17,764 nucleotides of DNA from positions 1 through 17,764 of the forward strand of contig JASCIV010000512.1 in assembly GCA_030374735.1 (NCBI GenBank), read 5' to 3'. A program made the translations under genes and the position numbers. The stretch comes from Gracilaria caudata (taxonomy: Eukaryota; Rhodophyta; Florideophyceae; Gracilariales; Gracilariaceae). Positions 15,420 to 17,764 of this stretch are shown here, piece by piece. Under the pieces are notes generated by a model. It ran no database searches. It was not told the origin of the DNA and saw only the letters and a list, made by a program, of their open reading frames with translations. Every line of letters starts with the position of its first letter. The stretch's first letter is position 1.

Positions 15420-16706
15420 TTACGAGTAGTAGTGTAACGAACCCTTCTTCTTTGCCTGCACTGCTAACACGCCCTCAACAAAGTCCTCATGCACGATCTC
15501 GCCGCGATCATTTCTCAACGCCAACATGCCCGCCTCAACCGTCACGGCTTTCAACTGCGCCGAGTTAAATTGCTGGCATTGTGCAGCAATCTCTCTGAAA
15601 TTCACATCCTTATTCACATTCATCTTTCTAGAATGAATCTGCAAGATAATCGTTCTCGCGCTTTCATCGGGCAGCACAAACTCAATCTTCCTATCGATTC
15701 GACCCGACCTCAACAAGGCCGGATCCAAAATATCCACACGATTGGTGGCTGCAATCACTTTGATGTTGTCGTCGGAAGAGAAGCCGTCAAGCTGATTCAG
15801 CAACTCAAGCATTGTTCGTTGCACCTCTCGATCACCACTCAGTTCGGAATCGAACCGTTTCGTCCCAATAGCATCCAACTCATCAATAAAGATAATAGTA
15901 GGGCCCTTTTCCTTAGCTAGCGCAAACGCATCACGTACAAGTTTTGCACCATCACCAATAAACATCTGCACAAGTTGTGGACCAGCAAGTTTTAGGAATG
16001 TAGCATTGGTCTGTGCAGCACATGCCCGAGCCAAGAGCGTCTTTCCCACACCAGGTGGACCGTACATGAGTACGCCCTTTGGAGGACGAATTCCCACCGC
16101 GTCAAAACGCTCCTTTTGCGTAAGAGGCAGTACGACAGCTTCCACCAACTCCTGGATCTGCTTGTCGAGTCCCCCAACGTCTGCGTACGACTCCGTGGGC
16201 TTTTCGTCAACCTCCATCGCCTTTACTCGCGAATCGTACTCCGCAGGAAGTTTCTCAAGTATGAGATAGGAGTCTTTGTTGACCCCAACTAGATCAGCCG
16301 GCTTGAGCTCTTCAGCAGGAACGAGTCCAATAACCGGGAGGAAAATAGTCTGTCGCGTGGAGGTCTTGAGCACGACAGCCTTTCCCTTGCGTTGCGAATC
16401 AAGGTCGACATTAGCACCATCCTCCTCGTCCTCCTCCTCGATATCAAGAATCTCGACGATGTTGCCGACTAAATACGGCAGCTGTTTGTTCAGTTTGACC
16501 TTGTCCGTATTGAGACGGATCTTCTCGGTGGTATGATTCTTCTCGTGTGTTAGACGCTGACTCTCGCTGCGAAGCACCTTCACCTCTGCTTCCAACAAAC
16601 GCACACGCGTGAGTAGCTCGTCAACGGGAGCGTGCAGAATTTCCTGGTCCAGTGTTTCATCTTGCATAAGCTCGCCGGCGATATCGCCGAGTGCGGCGGC
16701 GGCCAT
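15420..16706 (-). CDS. RPT5: 26S proteasome regulatory ATPase subunit RPT5 (S6a/PSMC3)
   Basis: One of six AAA+ ATPases of the 19S base, which unfold ubiquitinated proteins and feed them into the 20S core in cytosol and nucleus. The 428 residues show an N-terminal coiled coil (about 28-70), an OB domain (about 75-165) with an acidic loop EEEDEED, and an AAA+ domain. This has Walker A GPPGVGKT (216-223), pore loop QMFIGDG (247-253), Walker B IIFIDELD (271-278) and arginine fingers in RSGRIDRK (333-340). The C-terminus ends LHYYS, an HbYX motif that docks in the 20S alpha ring, as RPT5 does. DELDAIGTKRFDSE is typical of RPT5 rather than of RPT1-4 or RPT6. Length matches the family, there is no intron, and the start has A at -3 and G at +4. 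It is head to head with the bL36 gene. Confidence 0.97.
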   Translation of the reverse strand: MAAAALGDIAGELMQDETLDQEILHAPVDELLTRVRLLEAEVKVLRSESQRLTHEKNHTTEKIRLNTDKVKLNKQLPYLVGNIVEILDIEEEDEEDGANVDLDSQRKGKAVVLKTSTRQTIFLPVIGLVPAEELKPADLVGVNKDSYLILEKLPAEYDSRVKAMEVDEKPTESYADVGGLDKQIQELVEAVVLPLTQKERFDAVGIRPPKGVLMYGPPGVGKTLLARACAAQTNATFLKLAGPQLVQMFIGDGAKLVRDAFALAKEKGPTIIFIDELDAIGTKRFDSELSGDREVQRTMLELLNQLDGFSSDDNIKVIAATNRVDILDPALLRSGRIDRKIEFVLPDESARTIILQIHSRKMNVNKDVNFREIAAQCQQFNSAQLKAVTVEAGMLALRNDRGEIVHEDFVEGVLAVQAKKKGSLHYYS

Positions 16707-17033
16707 GATTGTGCGGTGGTGAGGCGGCGTCGCGACGACGATGGGTAAGAAGCACGACTGTCCGAACTGACGAGCAAAGGTGGGTAGGGCGATGGAGGCT
16801 GGAGCGGCATCTGCTGTGCTGTGTACGCGTGGCAGGTGGAGGGCCTATACTGGAGGTACGGCCGCAACTACATGGCGTCAGAAACAATTACGTATGCGTT
16901 GGAGCACGCGATCAACTACTGTACCCTTGTATAGCCGCGGGATGGTGGTCGTGAACGTCGTTACCGAGCTTCATCGCCGACCGCCGCGACGTCGGCCGCC
17001 TTGACTCCGTCGGCTTACACGCACGATCGCGTT
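16707..17033. promoter_or_regulatory. Shared divergent promoter region between RPT5 and mitochondrial bL36
   Basis: The 327 bases separate two genes transcribed away from each other. No canonical TATA box is seen; TATACT and TATAGC words near 16848 and 16931 are weak. The assignment rests on gene arrangement. Confidence 0.4.
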
Positions 17034-17258
17034 ATGTGGGCGCTGTTGCGCTCCGCCACGGCGTGCGGCGCGCTCCCGACCGCGTCACTCTCCGGCGTGC
17101 CATCGCGCGCGTTCAAGGTGGTGTCGGCACTGCGGCGACGCTGCAACGCGTGCCGCATCGTGCGACGAGGAAAGAAGGTTTACGTGCTTTGCGAGGTACA
17201 CCCGCGCCACAAGCAGCGCCAAGGCAAGGGCGGCTCCGTATACCGCCGCCGCCCGTGA
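17034..17258 (+). CDS. MRPL36: Mitochondrial ribosomal protein bL36m
   Basis: A 74-residue protein of the large mitochondrial ribosomal subunit. Residues 1-26 (MWALLRSATACG...) are basic, hydroxylated and free of acidic residues, as in mitochondrial presequences. Residues 27-64 are a full bacterial-type L36: FKVVSALRRRCNACRIV, then YVLCEVHPRHKQRQG. The zinc-ribbon ligands are all present: C37, C40, C53 and H59, with the normal spacing C-x2-C-x12-C-x5-H. A short tail GGSVYRRRP follows. The start is the ATG at 17034; the frame is open further upstream but has no other ATG. Red algal plastid genomes usually keep their own rpl36, so a nuclear copy with a presequence is best read as mitochondrial, though plastid targeting is not strictly excluded. 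Confidence 0.9.
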   Translation: MWALLRSATACGALPTASLSGVPSRAFKVVSALRRRCNACRIVRRGKKVYVLCEVHPRHKQRQGKGGSVYRRRP

Positions 17259-17764
17259 GCATCTGTCTAAAAGACAGCGTGTACTTAGGAAGGTACAACG
17301 TATCCCATGACGTGACCCCCTTCGCAGCTCCACCGCAAACGGCTCCCGCGCAGCCGGCACGGCTCACCCCCATCAAGGCACTCGCCACCATCCCTTCCCC
17401 GCGCGGGCATTCCGCTCGTTGAAAAGACGCAAATAAACACCGAAGAGTGCAGAAAAGAGTTTCTTCCGCGCGCTGTTTGGCCGTTTATGCTACAAACTGC
17501 GCACTGTAAGCTCTGTAAACGCCCTTTTTTGGGAGCCGTTCGCGGCCGACAGCCGGGGCGCCAAGCACCCGCGTGCCACGCGCCGCCAGCGCGAAGCAGC
17601 CGCCGCGCGGCGGTCGCTACAGCGCTGCGCACACAACGCGCTGCCGCAAGCGAATGCCGCGCCCCGCCCATCCCATCCCTCCACCCATTCCCTCATCACC
17701 TCCGTTCTAGAGCGCCCCGGCCCGTTTTTTCCCGAACCCCTCCCACGAAACCTACCCCCCACCA
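17259..17764. other. bL36 3' region and C-rich right edge of the window
   Basis: No gene seen in these 506 bases. The first 180 or so should be the bL36 3' untranslated region, ending near the AATAAA at 17432. Beyond that the sequence becomes GC-rich (17540-17660), then C-rich on the plus strand to the end. Minus-strand open frames here have Arg/Gly/Ala-rich translations typical of chance frames in GC-rich DNA. Confidence 0.5.
17432..17437 (+). terminator. Candidate poly(A) signal for the bL36 gene
   Basis: AATAAA in GCAAATAAACACC lies about 175 bases after the bL36 stop on the same strand, a plausible 3' untranslated length. This is the best placed AATAAA in the window. Confidence 0.4.

Noticed and set aside
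17285..17762. Minus-strand open frames at the right edge
   Set aside because: Arg/Gly/Ala-rich translations in GC-rich sequence, no domain, no supporting signals.
17664..17764. Telomere at the right end
   Set aside because: The plus strand is C-rich at its 3' end, the reverse of telomere polarity, and no repeat unit is present.

Overview
This window reads as nuclear DNA of a photosynthetic eukaryote, most likely an intron-poor unicellular red alga. The reasons are: a nuclear chlorophyll synthase whose N-terminus has a phenylalanine-centred plastid-targeting look but no room for an ER signal peptide (favouring a primary plastid); typically eukaryotic genes (26S proteasome ATPase, N-glycan assembly enzyme, anoctamin, BK-type K+ channel); a nuclear copy of mitochondrial ribosomal protein L36; and only one clear spliceosomal intron in seven genes, including none in a 4.9 kb coding region. 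The red-alga assignment is inference; other intron-poor algae are not excluded.

Layout, left to right. Bases 1-289 are G-rich purine sequence and then GCGC-rich sequence. An anoctamin/TMEM16 gene (minus, two exons, 290-2904) has a 92-nt intron at 1921-2012. A J-domain co-chaperone (minus, 3308-4516) lies head to head with chlorophyll synthase (plus, 4818-5942) across a 301-bp gap. A 1.2 kb AT-richer spacer with a 9-bp tandem repeat follows. Then comes a very large calcium-activated (Slo/BK-type) potassium channel (minus, 7099-12012), a GC-rich spacer, and ALG11 mannosyltransferase (minus, 12609-14000). A 1.4 kb spacer holds coding-like fragments that faintly resemble PEX11. The proteasome ATPase RPT5 (minus, 15420-16706) is head to head with the small mitochondrial bL36 gene (plus, 17034-17258) across a 327-bp gap. 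The right edge is C-rich.

The genes do not form one pathway. They serve the plastid (chlorophyll synthase), the ER (ALG11), the cytosol/nucleus (RPT5, J-protein), the mitochondrion (bL36) and membranes (anoctamin, K+ channel). The most interesting points are: a Slo1-architecture channel whose three S4 positions equivalent to the Slo1 gating arginines are Ser, Gln and Val, with large inserted linkers; an anoctamin that keeps five of six calcium-coordinating positions and joins in frame across its intron; a possible extra acceptor site right before the anoctamin start; and a possible PEX11-like relic upstream of ALG11. I found no CRISPR array, no mobile element and no tRNA or rRNA.
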